Assembly (NCBI GenBank): GCA_946630765.1
Contig: CAMOZF010000127.1
Coordinates: forward strand, 1 to 5,796
Direction of reading: 5' to 3'
From: an uncultured Lachnospiraceae bacterium
GTDB taxonomy: Bacteria > Bacillota_A > Clostridia > Lachnospirales > Lachnospiraceae
Length of the DNA: 5,796 nt
This document shows, one piece after another, positions 5,086 through 5,796 of the stretch; the first letter of the stretch is position 1, and every line of letters begins with the position of its first letter. The notes under the pieces are model-generated. The model did no database searches, was not told the DNA's origin, and saw only the letters and a list, made by a program, of their open reading frames with translations. The position numbers were made by a program, and so were the translations under genes.

Positions 5086-5796
5086 TCATGCCCTGCTCTC
5101 TGTCGGGACCGTCCGTTTCCTCTGAATCCTGTCAAGATAGGCTTCCGTCAGATTCGCCCAGGAATAGGCGCTCATGTACTCGCCGCGGTAGGCATTCACC
5201 GCGTCGATGTCTCCCTCGCAGAAACGGTAGAGATCGCACTCGAGGAGCTCGGATTTCACGCGGATCGAACCGCTGCGCATCTCGAAGATATCGCTGATTC
5301 CGTACTCCTGAAGCGCTGTACGCAGGCTTCTTACGACGACGTCCATCTGCTTCTGCTTCGCGCGGTCGTAGAAATCGTCTTCCCAGAGCACCGAGAATGC
5401 TTCGGCACGCGTCACGCTGCTGCCCTCCCGGTCGATCAGGTACGCGAGAAGCTCCTTGGCCTTGGAACGGCTGAATACCACCGCCTGTCCGTCTACAAAG
5501 ATGTCAAAATTCCCGAAGGTCCGGACCTTCACATGCGCGGCCCGTTCCTTTTTCTTCGCATTCAGCGCGTAATCGATCTCCTCCGCAAGTCTTTCCTTGC
5601 TGACAGGTTTCATCAGATATCCTGAGACATGAAGCTTGAAGGCATCCACTGCGTACTGCGCGTAGCCCGTAAGGAAAATGATTACGGTCTGCGGCCGGCG
5701 TTCCTTGATCTTCGCCGCCAGCGTCAGTCCGTCCATCGTCGGCATGTCGATGTCCAGAAGCGCCACGTCGGCGAAATTTCTGTCAAGCCATGAAAG
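5086..5796 (-). CDS. Response regulator with SARP-like winged-helix DNA-binding domain (N-terminus off right edge)
   Basis: 236 codons in frame from the right edge to TGA; about 40 N-terminal residues should lie outside. Numbering from the edge, the receiver keeps the phospho-acceptor D15 in LLDIDMPTMDG, T43 in FLTGY, Y60 and K63 in GYLMKPV, so it should be phosphorylatable by a sensor kinase. After a short linker (about 79-88), residues 89-190 form an OmpR/SARP-like winged helix: FGNFDIFVDG, then SKAKELLAYLIDREGSSVTR, then QMDVVVRSLRTAL with IRV and CDLYRF. That arrangement is typical of the DNA-binding half of bacterial transcriptional activator (BTAD/SARP) proteins. Only about 45 residues follow, far short of a full BTAD domain. 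The GTG at 5766 is not the start, since the receiver fold continues upstream of it. The gene lies 285 bp upstream of the pilin gene on the same strand, facing SARP-type direct repeats, so it is probably the operon's activator. Confidence 0.9.
   Translation of the reverse strand, partial: LSWLDRNFADVALLDIDMPTMDGLTLAAKIKERRPQTVIIFLTGYAQYAVDAFKLHVSGYLMKPVSKERLAEEIDYALNAKKKERAAHVKVRTFGNFDIFVDGQAVVFSRSKAKELLAYLIDREGSSVTRAEAFSVLWEDDFYDRAKQKQMDVVVRSLRTALQEYGISDIFEMRSGSIRVKSELLECDLYRFCEGDIDAVNAYRGEYMSAYSWANLTEAYLDRIQRKRTVPTESRA

Noticed and set aside
5764..5766. GTG at 5766 as the start of the response regulator
   Set aside because: The reading frame stays open to the window edge and upstream residues continue the receiver fold, so the gene is truncated by the window.

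Overview
This window looks like part of a conjugation-type (type IV secretion, T4SS) gene cluster from a Gram-positive anaerobe, most likely a Clostridia/Lachnospiraceae-type Firmicute. The reasons are the strong GGAGG-type ribosome binding sites, the roughly balanced GC content, the Sec signal peptides, and a pilin-like protein and VirB6/TrbL-like membrane protein of the sort found in Firmicute integrative conjugative elements (ICEs). The species assignment is inference. No integrase, relaxase, ATPase, tRNA or att site lies in the window, so mobility is not shown.

All five genes are on the minus strand and read from right to left. At the right edge is a response regulator, truncated at its start. 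It has a receiver domain and a SARP-like winged-helix domain (SARP: Streptomyces antibiotic regulatory protein). A 285-bp intergenic region (4801-5085) follows and is unusually rich in structure: two near-identical 21-bp boxes, each a pair of heptamers at an 11-bp period; candidate -10 elements exactly 8 bp beyond each box; a further 7-bp direct repeat, also at an 11-bp period; an AT-rich hairpin; and a rightward-facing terminator. Next come a 97-aa VirB2/TrbC-like pilin; a strong 15-bp hairpin that ends 3 nt before the next ribosome binding site; a 644-aa secreted protein of unknown family with a glycine-rich beta-helix-like C-terminal part; a 341-aa signal-peptide protein with Ig-like repeats and a C-terminal membrane anchor; and a polytopic VirB6/TrbL-like protein that runs off the left edge.

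Working model (inference): a two-component signal phosphorylates the SARP-type regulator, which binds the direct-repeat boxes and switches on the pilin-led operon. The operon builds an envelope-spanning translocation channel with two unfamiliar surface proteins. The intercistronic hairpin would let the pilin be made in excess over the rest. The main point of interest is a conjugation-like machine that seems to be controlled by a response regulator with SARP-style operator geometry.
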